Source: Isoetes taiwanensis
Lineage: Eukaryota > Streptophyta > Lycopodiopsida > Isoetales > Isoetaceae
DNA length: 64,000 nt
Direction of reading: 5' to 3'
Assembly (NCBI GenBank): GCA_021234155.1
Contig: JAJEKV010000025.1
Coordinates: 6,243,310 to 6,307,309 of the forward strand
The notes beneath the pieces are model-generated. The model was not told the DNA's origin. It saw nothing but the letters and a program-made list of their open reading frames with translations, and did no database searches. Made by a program: the position numbers and the translations under genes. Every line of letters begins with the position of its first letter. The first letter of the stretch is position 1. Shown one piece after another: positions 36,011 to 47,529 of the stretch.

Positions 36011-36099
36011 TCGTGACCGGGTTTTACAAGTATCATGTGAGTATATATCCTCCTTTTCAATACCTTATAACTCTCTTCCGTCTAACCGTTTATAATTCT

Positions 36100-37600
36100 T
36101 AGAATTTTTCTCTTTGCTCTTCGCTGATTATTATATGCGTTTTCTTGATTCATGGCTCCAGCTTTTCTAATGGTGAAAACGAACTACCACCGTAGTTTGT
36201 TTACGGATTCTTTGCTCCTCCTCATAATTCACTTCTTTCCGCTTTAACGGAGTTTTTTACTCTTCCTCTCTCGCCAGATTTTTGAATGCTTCATACATCT
36301 TTTTGATTCCGCACATCGAGTTCGCACGCTCAATTTTGCCCTCATGTTTAATCGTGATCATGCCATTTGGCAAGTTTCAAATCAAGAATCCTGTGGTTCA
36401 TCACGCGACCTCGCGACGGTATCCTACATCCCCTGCTTTTACTTGTAACCGCATGATTACCTTATATCTCACATTTACTTGCATTCCCGCCTATGTTTAC
36501 TTGCATTCCGACCATTTTTACCGGCCCCCGCCCAAGAATAGAACGCCCCTTGTTTCATCGCTATAGAGATTTTGAATATTCTCTAAGATAGCCAATTGTA
36601 CTTACACAAGGCCGCCTGTTTCCATGCCAGAATGCTCACTAAAAAGCAATATTCCTCACATATATGTAGTTTTAGATTTTGCACACCAAGAATGGGGATT
36701 TTACATTACACGATCGTAACACTATTCGACTCGTGATTGTGAGAAGTACCTAGCTTAGAGATCTCGCCCCATATCACGAGATGATGTAAACCCGATACAA
36801 CCGTACATTATATGATGCAAAGGACACCGCGGAGTTTGGTTTTGCAATGGCTTTGTAGCCACAGCCTAGCATGGAGAATTCTTTTGAAAAGCCGGATTGC
36901 TTGATGAAGCTAAGGGGTACAATGGATTACAAGATTATTTTATAAAGGTTTCATCCTTCCAAGAATGAGAGCTATACTTCCAGGAAATTTCATCCCTTGT
37001 CCTTCTAAGCATTATGTTATCTTCATTTTCATTATGCATTCTCGCTTCTCTCGCTTGTTCTGCTTAATTCCACACTCAAGTAAACCATGGAATTCATTGC
37101 TTTGGTTATGCAATGGCTTGCTTTCCTCCTCAGTCTGGGCTCAAATTTACATACTACCCATAGCATTTGTCATGTTCTTGAAAAAGCCTTTTGCATATGT
37201 GCTGCTCAAAAATACATTAATGCTAAAGTATTCTCTCAGACTATTCTCTATGCAGTTCAAAAAAATTTGGTAAGATGTTGATATCTCTAGCACGTTTACG
37301 ATGGCAATTGCACAAAAAATCTAAGGAAGATCGAAGTTTGTCGATGATCCATTTCTACTTTGTGTAACTATCAATGCCTCTACAGCTTATTACCAAGACA
37401 AGCAAATTGTTGTACCAATGCTATTTTAGAATGATTTCAAGACAATTTTGAGTGTATTTTCGTTACAATGTTGTCATTTTGGAGCCCATAAATTATGCAA
37501 TTTAAAATATATGGTTTGCAATAACACCTCAATCATTTTGTACTTTTATTTTATTTTGATTTTTCTTTTTGTTTTTACTGCAGCTTCATTCATGTTTGTT
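36100..37600. other. No gene recognised
   Basis: Plus-strand open frames of 94-102 codons at 36,282-36,566 and 36,965-37,273 have no motif and pyrimidine-biased composition. Immediately before the second MITE copy, 37,585-37,640 resembles 34,165-34,215 (both with GGCC/GGCGCCCAAAAATTTTTT-like sequence), so the repeated unit extends left of the MITE arms. Confidence 0.4.
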
Positions 37601-37689
37601 TCTTTGTGTCCGAAGGCCAAAAAATTTTTTGTAATATAAGAACCAACATAACTACTACTATGAACATTTAATTAACACAAACCATTACA

Positions 37690-37990
37690 TTAGACATGTT
37701 TAATTAAATTCCCCTTAAACCCCCTTTTTGTTTGGGTGCATATTCACACCAAGTGACTCCGGCAAATGAGCCTTGTAATTATGTTTGCACGCATGCAACC
37801 AACAATTCATATAGTATATTGTCCTAAATCTTTATAGGCATTTTATAAATCTTGTTATACAAGATAACAAATTCTATACATTCATACCCCACAAACGCAG
37901 GAACTTTGTGTAACGGTGTAGATTAAGGAATATGGGGTGAATATGCCTATCCAATGTTCTCCTCCTCAAGGTTCCTGAGTCACCCTGCGG
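37690..37990. mobile_element. Inverted-repeat (MITE-like) element, copy 2
   Basis: Same order as copy 1: ATTCCCCTTAAACCCCCTTT and GGGTGCATATTCAC on the left. The centre has ATACCCCACAAACGCAGGAAC and ACGGTGTAGATTAAGGAATA. On the right are GAGTCACC and GGTGAATATGAGG, the complement of the left arm's inner part. The right arm is more eroded than in copy 1. Confidence 0.65.
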
Positions 37991-37999
37991 TGAATATGA

Positions 38000-39083
38000 G
38001 GTATACTCATTGATATGGGGAAGAGATGCAATAAAAGAAGAAGAAATTGCAATCAAAAACACTTACAATTTGTTGAATTTGCTAGAAAGCCGGTAGTTTT
38101 AGAGTATAGGCGCTTATGCTTAAAGGATCAATCTTTAGAAAAGGTGACATGCTGGTAGTCCACAATGAACATAAGTGATGGCCATTGGTACCGAAAGGTA
38201 AGGTATATTTTTCTCCATAAACAAGGGCTTGAAACCAATGTCTTTGGTACCGACTATTATAGTAATTATATTGATGATGGTCAAATCCAACTTGATGTTT
38301 CATCGTGCATGCCCATCCCGCACAAGGATGGAACTTGTTGAGCATGACCGAATCTTGCCCTGCTCTCGCACATTCTTCGAGATATGCATTTTGCCAATGA
38401 GGGCGTTCCACAGAAAAAGGTCTATTGTATTTGAAACAATGACCAACAAACTAACAGTAGACTTCTACAATTACATAAAGTTGGAAACATTCCTGCTTCG
38501 GGCCGCTAGAGGGTGATATAGTTGCAACAGCGGAAACATGGTATTGCTCCTCATTTAAGTTCATATGATGGATGTTGGTATATAGTTACCGCAATCAATG
38601 AAACATAGAGAAGGGTTAAATTAACATGGTTGGAAATCAAAGAAGCAAGAATGGACAAGAATGTTTCTATCTCATGAAGAGAAAACGATGGCAATCTTGG
38701 ACCGTCTCTTGAGAGGGACGTACGTGAATATATGCTATTTTCGTTTGAAGTCTCTAGTATCTCTAGTCGTGTGCAAGGGAGAATCGCTACAAAGATTTTC
38801 AGCGGTATTTAGTAAATGTTTTTCTTATGATATTTGTACCTTTATCATCCGGTAGCACAATTGTGCAATATATTTTTTGCTTACGAACCGTGATCACCAG
38901 TTGTCATGTTTTTAAGTTTTAGATGATAAGAGAGTACAAACGTATTAGCTTAAAGATAATTTTGTTGATATTATATGCTAGAAAGCACTATTGTCAGAAT
39001 AATTCATTCTGCTAGGATAATTTGGAATTGCTATTTTCCAATGTGATATCATATGTGCTTCCATAAGAGTATCTTGCATTTAA
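38000..39083. other. Unassigned DNA with one 109-codon minus frame
   Basis: A minus-strand frame at 38,082-38,411 contains CAGWACTMKHQVGFDHHQ and a Tyr/His-rich middle. It is open for 109 codons and could be a remnant of a real protein, but no family is recognised. The rest is AT-rich with nothing assignable. Confidence 0.25.
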
Positions 39084-39142
39084 AGAATAGAATAGAATAG
39101 AATAGAATAGAAAATAGAATAGAATAGAATATAATAGAATAG
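39084..39142. repeat. (GAATA)n microsatellite
   Basis: About eleven copies of the pentamer GAATA/AATAG with two interruptions (AAAATAG, AATATAATAG). It marks the left edge of the GC-richer copia-related block. Confidence 0.9.
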
Positions 39143-39639
39143 GTTTTAGCCCACGAGACCAATTGGCCTATGGGACCCAAACAAAAAGAGAGCGCCAGTT
39201 TATTACCGGATGTGATTAAAACTGGCCTGGCGCTGGCTTTCAGGAAAACCTTAGCAAAGAATAAGCATGCCGGGCACACCGTGACATAAATTGCATAGGA
39301 TACCAATACCGGCCCCGCTAAACACAAACGAAGTCCGGCATCCATAACCTCCCCGAGGTATGACCTCAACAACCCACTGACGCTGTGAGCTACAATAACC
39401 GGAGCGCAACGCCGGGCCGTGCACTAGTAATCGAACATATCGCCTCGGATATGGGCAAATGCTACAGATCTGGAGGGCATGACATTCATCCTCAATCGCT
39501 CGTGGCAACATCGGCAAAGCCTTTTGCTCTCGGCTTCCCAGAGCCCACCGCTTCAATACTCTGAGGCGATGTGCACCCGCATGTATCGGAAGCTATAAGT
39601 CATGCTTCATGGGCAGCCTTTGTGAGCCTCTTTGTGAGC

Positions 39640-40110
39640 CTAGGATTGACTTGTTGCTGGATAGTGTGCCAGCTTAACGGGCGCCGAGCCTTGCATCCCG
39701 TGAGCTTGGCGAAGGAAAGTAGCATCTAGGTACAGCCTTTTAAGTGCCTCGCGATCTTTCTTTTGTCCGACTGACGACCGCTTGCCTCGCGACAATTCCC
39801 GGAGAACCACCGGAAGCTTGCTTGTCTTTCCAAAGAGGATTTCGTGCTGGGGATCCATCACCGTACAAAGCAGTGTTGCATTAGCCATAGCCTACCTTTG
39901 GAAGCAAACTATATGGCTGCTCCACGCACCGCTGAAGGGTAGAAAGCCCGCCTCCTCGAGTAGGATCTGGTACGAACTGCGGACTTCACCCCCATGGCCC
40001 GCGGTCAAGAAGGCCTTCGCGACCGCCGAGGTCATTCCTGTGTTGAGGATATCACCCGACCCCACACTTCCCCATACAAAGGACCGCCCAAATCCAAGGT
40101 CTGCAAACAA
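39640..40110 (-). pseudogene. Ty1/copia-type integrase core relic
   Basis: On the minus strand, two adjoining frames resemble the C-terminal part of a copia integrase core. AGHGGEVRSSYQILLEEAG corresponds to the 'TDxGGEFxSxxFxxxLxxxGI' block, with the usual catalytic Asp apparently replaced. A degraded 'SGAWSSHIV' stands where the PYTPQQNGVAER segment is expected. Then come AMANATLL (xARAML) and HEILFGKTSKLPVVLREL ('TPxExLxGKKPxxxxLRxFG'). A stop separates the two frames near 39,890. The surrounding 39.18-40.13 kb is visibly GC-richer than its neighbours. Integrases insert retroelement DNA, and this copy is broken. No reverse transcriptase or LTR pair was found around it. Confidence 0.5.
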
Positions 40111-40139
40111 ATGTGACTGTGGCCCCGTATAGAGAGAAT

Positions 40140-42350
40140 CTGGTAAATGGGAGAGGTTTCTAAAAAATGCATCTTTGTTAAATATATTAGTGGACTCTTA
40201 GGGTGTTTTCTATGAAATACATAAATGATTTACTGAATATTGACTACTTAGGTATAGGTCTTGGCACCGACATACTTTACTATTAATTAATAATTAGAAT
40301 ATATTTAAATTAGAATTAACCTTTAATCCTTGAATTCTACCAGATCAAGGGCTTCCTAGGACCTGAGTGCGTATGCATCGTGAGTGCTTGCCGCAAGCGC
40401 TCATGTCTTTTTTGTAGGCTTTCAAACCCGTGGAGAATCGCCTTTATATGGTTTGGATATTCTTCCTTATCTTAGCAAGTGTCTTTGTGTTTCGCAAGTA
40501 TTAAGCACTGTGACAAAAATGGACTGGGTAAAAGTTGAAGATGAGAAAGGTCAAGAGTCCCTGCAAAAGCTCAGAGAAGTAGGCTGCAAGAATGGCCCAC
40601 TATTCCTTATCACGTCATTTCTTTGTTCTATTCTATTACATCATTTTCTTTGGTGTTCCTGAAATTATTATAAGGACTAGATCACTTTGTTTTACCAATT
40701 AGCTAAGACACTAGAAGATCATAGCAAATGGAGTTCAATATCTTGTTTAGTGGATTATTTATCTTACACTCTTTAATGCGTGACTTCATACCAAAGATTT
40801 CTAGATGAAACTGCGATAATGGATATTACAAAGAATGTATTATGCCTCTTTTTCCATTATATCTTTTCCGCCAGCTTGGCTGGGCGCATTACTAATGCAC
40901 TTGCATTCTCAATATATTTGTCGAGAGCCAATAGCACTATTTTCAGAGTGAGTAGGTTATGGAGGGCTACTTAGGTATGCCAGCTTTAGCCAATGACATG
41001 TAGGGAATAAGTACTTCCTCGATATGAAGGTAATCATGGGCACATTTAAGTAGGTGATTGAAACGTAAATGCATCAGAGGTATGATACGCTGTACATACA
41101 ATGGTCCGACATGGTTATGGTTATTAATCGAACATCCAATGGATGTGCCCCATGGATTAAGTTCTTTGATAGTCATAACATTTCATGGGTTATTACTTGA
41201 GCTTTTCATAAAAACAAGCAATGGACATTTTGCCTTGTGAAATATAGTTTCGCAATATTATTGCCCTTTTCGCTTAATTGCAAAATTGCTCCTATGCTAC
41301 CATCAATCGGAAACATGGCGTATCATTGTTCTACATGGCTTGCATGTATTTCATACTGCATTGGATTTCAATAGAAATTAGATGCTAAAGGATCCCTACA
41401 ATCAACATTTCCGGCCACACTCTAAAACAATTAGACGACAATTAGACATAGTTTATTATGTAAAAGAATTGGATTGCATTTGCTTTCTTTTTAATATGAC
41501 AAATGCCAAGGCATGGAAAACCAAATTGTATGGAGATATAAATGAGGTTGCACCTTACTCAATTTATCCAAACATGTGCATCATTGAAGGCATCAATGCC
41601 AAGGCTATGTGATCCAATTCAATCCCAATTATTCTTGCATCCATGTTGCAAAAGAGTTCATGTTTAGTACTTGATAAATGTTTTATGCAAACTAATAAAA
41701 ATGATTTTGACTTAGTTGTTTCCTCCTAAAGTTGCACCTTATGAAGAGGATCAAAACTGATATCTTATGGATTCCATAAGACCTAAAAGACCTAAAGTAA
41801 ATAGTAGTTCTCCCTAATAGATCAATGATAAACACAATTATTTCCAAACACAAGAAACTAGCCCTAACAATCCATATTTAGCACTATACTTTTGTGGATT
41901 TGAACTATAAATCCATTGTTTGTGTCATGCAAACAAATAATACGAGTCTTCATTCAGAAAAGAATCATTGAAACTAGGATATCTGTGAACATGATATCAT
42001 TAGAGCAGGAATTATTATGTGCAAGCAACTTTCAAATCCCTCCCCAAACCCATTTTATCCCATTCTTTACCCTTTGCTCCAAGCCTCTACTGCTAGTTGT
42101 CCCCAAGTTTTCACCACACCATGGCCTAATTGGCCACTCAAATAGTCAACTATATACACAACTTGATCGAGGGGCACTGCATGACCTAACCTGGAATTCT
42201 GTGAAACCAATATAAAAATATGTAAGGGATCTAGTTGAATTTAGATACCACTGTGCAAATATGGTGTAGGATTTAGAGGAATTTATAGAAAAAGTGTATG
42301 TACAAGTAAGTAGAGGGTGTATCTAGAGTTTCAAAAGAATCCTATAGATT
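40140..42350. other. No gene recognised
   Basis: AT-rich sequence with frames up to 99 codons (for example plus 41,916-42,215) that show no family motif. No RNA gene or structured repeat was seen. Confidence 0.45.
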
Positions 42351-42356
42351 TTTTTT

Positions 42357-42358
<2 letters not shown>

Positions 42359-42395
<37 letters not shown>
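42359..42395. repeat. T37 homopolymer tract
   Basis: Thirty-seven consecutive T preceded by T8-CC. A long poly-T on the plus strand could be the poly-A tail of a minus-strand retrosequence whose body lies to the right. I could not recognise a LINE, SINE or processed gene there, so it may be a simple repeat. Its exact length is likely variable and sensitive to assembly. Confidence 0.9.
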
Positions 42396-42398
<3 letters not shown>

Positions 42399-43689
42399 AT
42401 ATACTCAGTCGCTTTTTAACTCACAGGCATGCACATGCCATATAAGCTTTTACATTAGCCACACCCTCGGGTACAACCAAGTATATAAAAATGGGAATTA
42501 GTTATTAAATAGCATGGTTCAAAAGCAATAATTTAGGATTTTATATGCTTTAAGTGCTTAAATGCAGAGGTAATATCTCATACTACATTTTGAAGCAAAG
42601 ATGAGAAAGGACATAAGGTTTTGAACTTGTAAACTCTCTAGAAGACCTTGTACCTAGCAAATAGCCCGGCCCACTCAATTCTACTTTTGGTGGCAACAAC
42701 AAATGTGCTTTCTATCTCTAAAGTATTGATCAAAGCTTGCAATTCCCTTGTTGACAATGCATGGCTATTATATGTCAAAGAATATGGACTTTTGAATGAT
42801 CAGAGAAAAAAGATATTGCTTTTTTGACCATGGTCTCTTGAACATAGTAAACTTCTTCAAATTTTGCCATTATTCAACTAGGACTATAACAAACCATTAC
42901 TATTGGTGTCGCACACAGTTTAAACCACTATATTACAAGCCTTAATAAAACCATCTCATTAACTATGACCCGCTTTAGCAAAACCACCGTGAACATTAGA
43001 ACTAGCATTATTAACTATGCCCTAAGCCACTATAAGTTTTGGATGCACTCACTATAGGATGCGATTTTCTATCAAATAAATTGCCGATAAAAACCACATC
43101 TATCATGGTTTCTAGGATGGTCCATAATGTTTTATATGGTAGTTCATTTTGGGGCCTGTGATAAAAGATATCAAGCCTCAAATTATGGTTTTTCCATTCT
43201 CCCGTGGCTTTTGTTGAATCCATGGCAAATCTTTCATAAACAAACACATTCACAAAACAAATATAGGTGCATACCTTGTTTTACTATAAAATGTTTCTCC
43301 CTTTGACTTGGTTGCCGCTCAACTAGCAAAAGACTTGCATATACAACTGCGATATAGTACTCTTGGATCGAGACATGAAGTAACATGTTTTTGAGATTTG
43401 TTATCAAACTATCCCCAGGAGTTATCGCTGTATGGGTAAGTAGCATAAGCTGGCTGCATCGAGAGAATAGTTATCCATCATTTGGTTATTGTTGAGTTGT
43501 TTCAAAACTCTTCTACATGCTTTGTGAGCATTATACGCCCAAAACATCAAGTAACATGAGGTTCAAATAAAATATTTAAATAAATGGTGCAAATACATAA
43601 CCTACTTGAATTTTGAATGACCAAGAATATCTATTTTATCCAGAACTCCCACAAATGTTTAGAAAAATCGATATAAACCCGCCAGAAAC

Positions 43690-44010
43690 TAAATCAAACA
43701 AATTTTCCACAATGATATTCTTGGGATGTTGGCATTATAATTTTCGAGACACCAACTTCATGGCTGTACCAATAGAGTAGTAATTGCAAAAACAATGGCC
43801 ATTACGTACTGAAGTTATTTTAACTCACGATTTGCACATAGTTTCAACTAGGCAAACAAACCATATTATGTAAACTTTAAATTTATGAATATCATACTTG
43901 GCATAAGTGCAATCGATGAAAATGATAGGCATCAAGTAAGCAATGGCCCGATGGTACATGGACTGTGAGAAACACCCATCGTGGCCGAGATTTTCGGACA
44001 CCACAAACAA
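43690..44010 (-). pseudogene. MULE (Mutator-like) transposase relic
   Basis: The minus-strand frame from 44,010 reads HRAIAYLMPIIFIDCTYAKY. It matches the MULE/FAR1 transposase block 'xxxxPxIxIDxTxxKxxY' that contains the first catalytic Asp. After frame changes it continues with MAIVFAIT (LAFAIVE block) and SWCLENYNANIP ('SWxWFLxxLxxxI'). Stops at about 43,825 and 43,755 break it. MULE transposases catalyse cut-and-paste DNA transposition, and the same fold gave rise to FAR1/FHY3 regulators. I did not find the long terminal inverted repeats expected of a complete element. Confidence 0.5.
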
Positions 44011-44068
44011 TATAGGAATTCAGGCTTAAGGCTCTTTTGAATCAGAGTTTTCCCTGGTAGAAGGTGGT

Positions 44069-44199
44069 AGATAGTCTCAATCTACTGTCGCAACATGGAT
44101 TTTATCTTTCTTATGGAGACCTGGTCTTCTGGAGAAGGGAGATAGTCTCAACTCCATTGCTACAGACATGGATTTTATCTTCCTTATGGAGACCTGGGA
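44069..44199 (+). repeat. 71-bp tandem duplication
   Basis: Two copies start AGATAGTCTCAA at 44,069 and 44,140 and share ACATGGATTTTATCTT-CTTATGGAGACCTGG. They differ at scattered bases. Non-coding as far as can be seen. Confidence 0.85.
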
Positions 44200-44599
44200 A
44201 CATATTGGGCACAAGATACCAGACATGCCAGGCTATTAGCACTACTCATTGTTCAATGAGTACACAGGCAAATGGAAACATGGAGGTATAACCTGCTACT
44301 ACCGAACAAGTATGGTGCCATCAGTGTCTTTGAAGAAGACAGATGTATTAATAATCCATCATCCTCGCATCCGGTCGCAGAGCTACAAAAGAGTTTAATC
44401 TTTCTAGCAGCATGCTACTTTCCACATGCAGATTCCAACTTCTACCACTACAACACAGATGTGGATGGACCTTAATGTCAATCTCTACGATGACATACAA
44501 CACTGCAAGCAGCTGACCAGAGTTATTTTGCTAGAGGATGTCAATGCATGTAGGAAAACGAAATAACTCACGAAGTTTAGCCTCTTGACGAAGGACGTG

Positions 44600-45313
44600 C
44601 TACATCTCCATCCTACAGGGACCATGTGACCATCGACATCAGCTGACAAAGCCCACCAAGTGATGCGACATGGCAGGCAGCTACTTCAAATATGCAGCAT
44701 CTTTCACTTGCTCATTTGCAATTATTTGGCACAATGGCCACTATCCGCTGGCTACACCTGCATACAAAAAACTAGGGAGGCAGCTCCAGTGTTGTAGACT
44801 ACACAGTTGTAGCTGAATGACATCTACACCAAAAGACTCAGATCATGAACCGCTCTTTCTCCAGATAGCTTGTTGATCGGGTCGGGCTACATGTGCTCCT
44901 GTCCCCAACTTGCCCCAATTGCAGTTGGATTACAATCATGCCAAAGCTTATTTCCAGATGCTTCCAATCTGCACTAAGGATTGATTCGAATTTAAAGAGA
45001 TTGCATTGGACCATTGTTGTAAGTATATTAAAGAAGCAAGCTACAGTGTTCTATTAGATCCCCCTGCTACAATGTCAATCTGCTATAGTAACTAATAGTC
45101 TACTTATTTATTTCTTATGAGTTTGAGGTTTGAACTTAACATATGATTAAGTTAAATCCAAGTTGGATTGAAGATCATAGATTATGCTAATTCATTGAGC
45201 TGGGGTGATGACCATTGTGCTAATCTAGTTGCTCAAAATTATTATCAATGAAAGCACTGTTATCACAATGTTGTATGAAAAAACATTTTAACTTGCAATC
45301 TTAATTTTTCTCA
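44600..45313 (+). mobile_element. Putative 5' LTR (3' end defined) of a copia-like element
   Basis: The right boundary is set at 45,313 by a terminal CA immediately followed by a primer binding site. The left boundary is not determined, and the start given is only nominal. The sequence just before the boundary is AT-rich and contains ATTATCAATGAAAGCAC, a plausible polyadenylation region. No matching 3' LTR was found downstream. Confidence 0.35.
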
Positions 45314-45314
45314 T

Positions 45315-45326
45315 TGGTATCAGAGC
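45315..45326 (+). promoter_or_regulatory. tRNA-Met-type primer binding site
   Basis: TGGTATCAGAGC, the standard plant LTR-retrotransposon primer binding site complementary to the 3' end of initiator tRNA-Met, sits one base after the LTR terminal CA and about 20 bp before a gag-like reading frame. Confidence 0.8.
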
Positions 45327-45343
45327 AAGGTTTCTTAGCAACG

Positions 45344-46236
45344 ATGCCAAGCAGATTTGGAGCTAGACTTTTGAATGCAATAAAGGTCTATAAAGGAGAT
45401 TCAGGCTTCCAGATGTGGAAGGAAAAGGTGAAGCATGTGTTACAGGTTGAAGATTTATGGTATTTGATCGAGGGCAATGATGGAGATGGAAGAACAAGGT
45501 TTATTGGAGGCATTGTGAAAGGCACAAGTGTGGTAGCTGAAATTGAAGAAGATTCATCCACAAAGAGCACCATTATAAGAGGTCAAACCAGAATTGTGAG
45601 TATGGCTTCTGGAAGAAATAATGTGAATGAAGTTAATGCTAAAGCGATGGAAGCATAAGGCATCATAATGAGCAAGGTGAACTATTGAAATTAAGATGTA
45701 TGCATCCAAAACAAATTTGAAATTACATGCTAATCAATTACGAGAGAAAGACTTCCTCACAAATTGATGTATTGGAAAATAAAATGAGGAGGTTGAAATT
45801 TAATGAAAATGATGATGTGAATGAGTTCTTACAAGTTTTTGATAATGTTGTTGCTGACCTAGAAGGAGCAGGGGTGTTGTGTACACAGCACCAGCAGGTT
45901 TTACAATGTCAAGGGCTATCTCAACTCTTAAGAACATCGCCATGTTCATCAGGACAATGGCAAAAACAAAGACAAAAGCTGAGAGGATGCTCAAGATGAG
46001 ATTAGAGCAAGGTAAAGTGATTGGTGAAGAAGAATCTGCTCAAATATATTATGCAAGGTGGATGAGACAAAAGTAGATGCAAAGGGGAAATAAGTAAAGG
46101 AGGTAAACTCGGACCCTATTTTAGTTGCAATCAGTATGGACACTTAAAAGTTCATTGCCCGAACTTAACAAAAGAAACTAGTTGCTATAATTGTAGAGGA
46201 AGAGGGCATTATGCATCAACCTGTTCTACTCCATAG
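45344..46236 (+). pseudogene. copia gag relic (UBN2-type gag plus CCHC knuckles)
   Basis: The frame begins MPSRFGARLLNAIKVYKGD and continues WKEKVKHVLQVEDLWYLIEG, the N-terminal part of plant copia gag ('WKxxMxxxLxxxDLWxxxxG'). After a break it continues at about 45,740 with VLENKMRRLKFNENDDVNEF and 'FDNVVADLEGAG' (the UBN2 block). At 46,114-46,236 are two zinc knuckles. The first has lost its leading Cys (Y-F-S-C with H and C retained). The second is a complete CX2CX4HX4C (CYNCRGRGHYASTC, 46,183-46,224), followed by a stop. Gag packages the element's RNA. At least two frame breaks make it inactive. Protease, integrase and reverse transcriptase are absent downstream, where the next element begins. 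Confidence 0.75.
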
Positions 46237-46439
46237 GGTGGCACTAATTATAGAGGTAAAGGAAGGGGAGGAAGAGGATCAAATGCACACATGACAAAGG
46301 TAGAGACATGGTTTTATGGTATTTTGAACAAAAATACTAGCTCGAGAAATACTAGCGCGAGAGTGTGGTTCACGACCAGCAAGTGATTTAAATGAAATCA
46401 TTGACTCATTAAAAGTTTATTGCCAATAACAAGGCCTAA

Positions 46440-46520
46440 TATCAACCAATCCGACCTTGTCATTACAGGGAATCGAACTCTGGTCTTTAGATTGAAAGAT
46501 CAAGCATCTAATCAAGACAC
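46440..46520 (-). repeat. tRNA-like relic (SINE or tRNA-derived)
   Basis: On the minus strand a box B-like GAGTTCGATTCCC forms a T-arm with four of five stem pairs. A 5-bp anticodon-like stem (TCTTT/AAAGA) and a D-arm-like GATTAGATGC precede it at tRNA spacing. The acceptor stem does not pair convincingly, and box A deviates strongly from consensus, so this is not called as a tRNA gene. Confidence 0.3.
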
Positions 46521-46559
46521 TATTTTTAGAATTATAAAAAATTAAGGACTTCTATAAAG

Positions 46560-46829
46560 AAAAGGGAATTTACCTTTAAGGACCTTTGAAGAGAGTATAA
46601 AGGAGCGCACATAGAAGAACAATAAATCAAGTCTCACCGTCATAGCCTTGCTTCTATTCCTTTCTTGCTTTTCCCTTCTTCCAATTCTCCATATTGTTGG
46701 TCTGAGCAAGATAAAGAATTCCAGCCCCAGGATAAAGATTTCCTGGTAAATCCAGTTGGGTGGATAGAGCTTTTCCCTACTAACTGAATTTTCTTAGTTC
46801 CTTTGTGACTTTGCAGGTGATTCGTATCA
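46560..46829 (+). mobile_element. Putative LTR 3' portion of a second LTR retroelement
   Basis: TATAAA at 46,596 is followed about 25 bp later by AATAAA (46,620). The segment ends CA at 46,828-46,829, two bases before a second primer binding site. This is the usual U3/R/U5 order. The left end is not defined, and the start given is nominal. Confidence 0.5.
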
Positions 46830-46831
46830 AT

Positions 46832-46845
46832 TGGTATCAGAGCCA
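46832..46845 (+). promoter_or_regulatory. tRNA-Met-type primer binding site of the second element
   Basis: TGGTATCAGAGCCA, longer than the first site and matching the initiator tRNA-Met 3' end over 14 bases. Confidence 0.85.
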
Positions 46846-47133
46846 AGTTTGATCTGAGCACAAATTCCTCGCGGCGCCCACTAATCACTTCCAATGTATC
46901 AAAAAAGGACTATCCGCAGTTATGCACAATGCCGCTTTATAGTCACTAAATTGCTCTTCCTCCGGCCACCACCACCGACATCGAGGCAAATTTTATTAAT
47001 TCAGCAATTGCACATAATTTTCAAGTGTATCTTGCATAGATAACACGCCATGAATGATTCTTTGTCACTTCCATCGAAGCAAGCAATCTGAAATTCCTCC
47101 ACCTCCTGTTCAAGATTTCATTTATTTCTACCG

Positions 47134-47523
47134 ATGAGGAAAATAACCCCAAGAAAAATAGATTGTGTAAGCGAAAGTGGATATGCCCTACTTCAAAGAG
47201 GGTTCCAGCAGGTTATTAGTTTCTTGGAAATTTGGGAGAAGTTCTTTAAGCGCATCACGGCGTCAGAACAAGAAAAGTTACAAGCCATGGACACTTACCT
47301 TGATGATCAAATGCAGGTTTGGTGGCAGGGAAAGAGACAGATGGAGCCTCAAATTAGCCAATGGTCTGCAAAACCCTGCAGTCCACAAGATATATCAGCC
47401 CTGACCAGTGGAAAATCACATAAGCAGATGTCTCTTAGGGCCTCCAGCATCTCGTCAATGGCAAGTCAGCTGACTTGGACAGAATGCAAGCAGAGCTGCT
47501 CAAATAGACAGGGCCACCAATAA
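47134..47523 (+). pseudogene. Retrotransposon gag relic
   Basis: A 129-codon open frame carries LEIWEKFFKRITASEQEKLQ followed by 'YLDDQMQVWWQ'. This resembles the retrotransposon gag signature (aromatic/Glu helix, then 'xxLxxxAxxWW'), which is more typical of Ty3/gypsy-type gag. It lies about 290 bp downstream of the second primer binding site, as expected for gag. The frame becomes Ser/Gln-rich and unrelated after about 47,400, which suggests a frameshift. The rest of the polyprotein is missing or unrecognisable. Confidence 0.55.
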
Positions 47524-47529
47524 TGTCCA

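Noticed and set aside
42359-42395. T37 as proof of a minus-strand processed pseudogene
   Set aside because: No recognisable gene, LINE or SINE body and no target-site duplication could be seen next to it.
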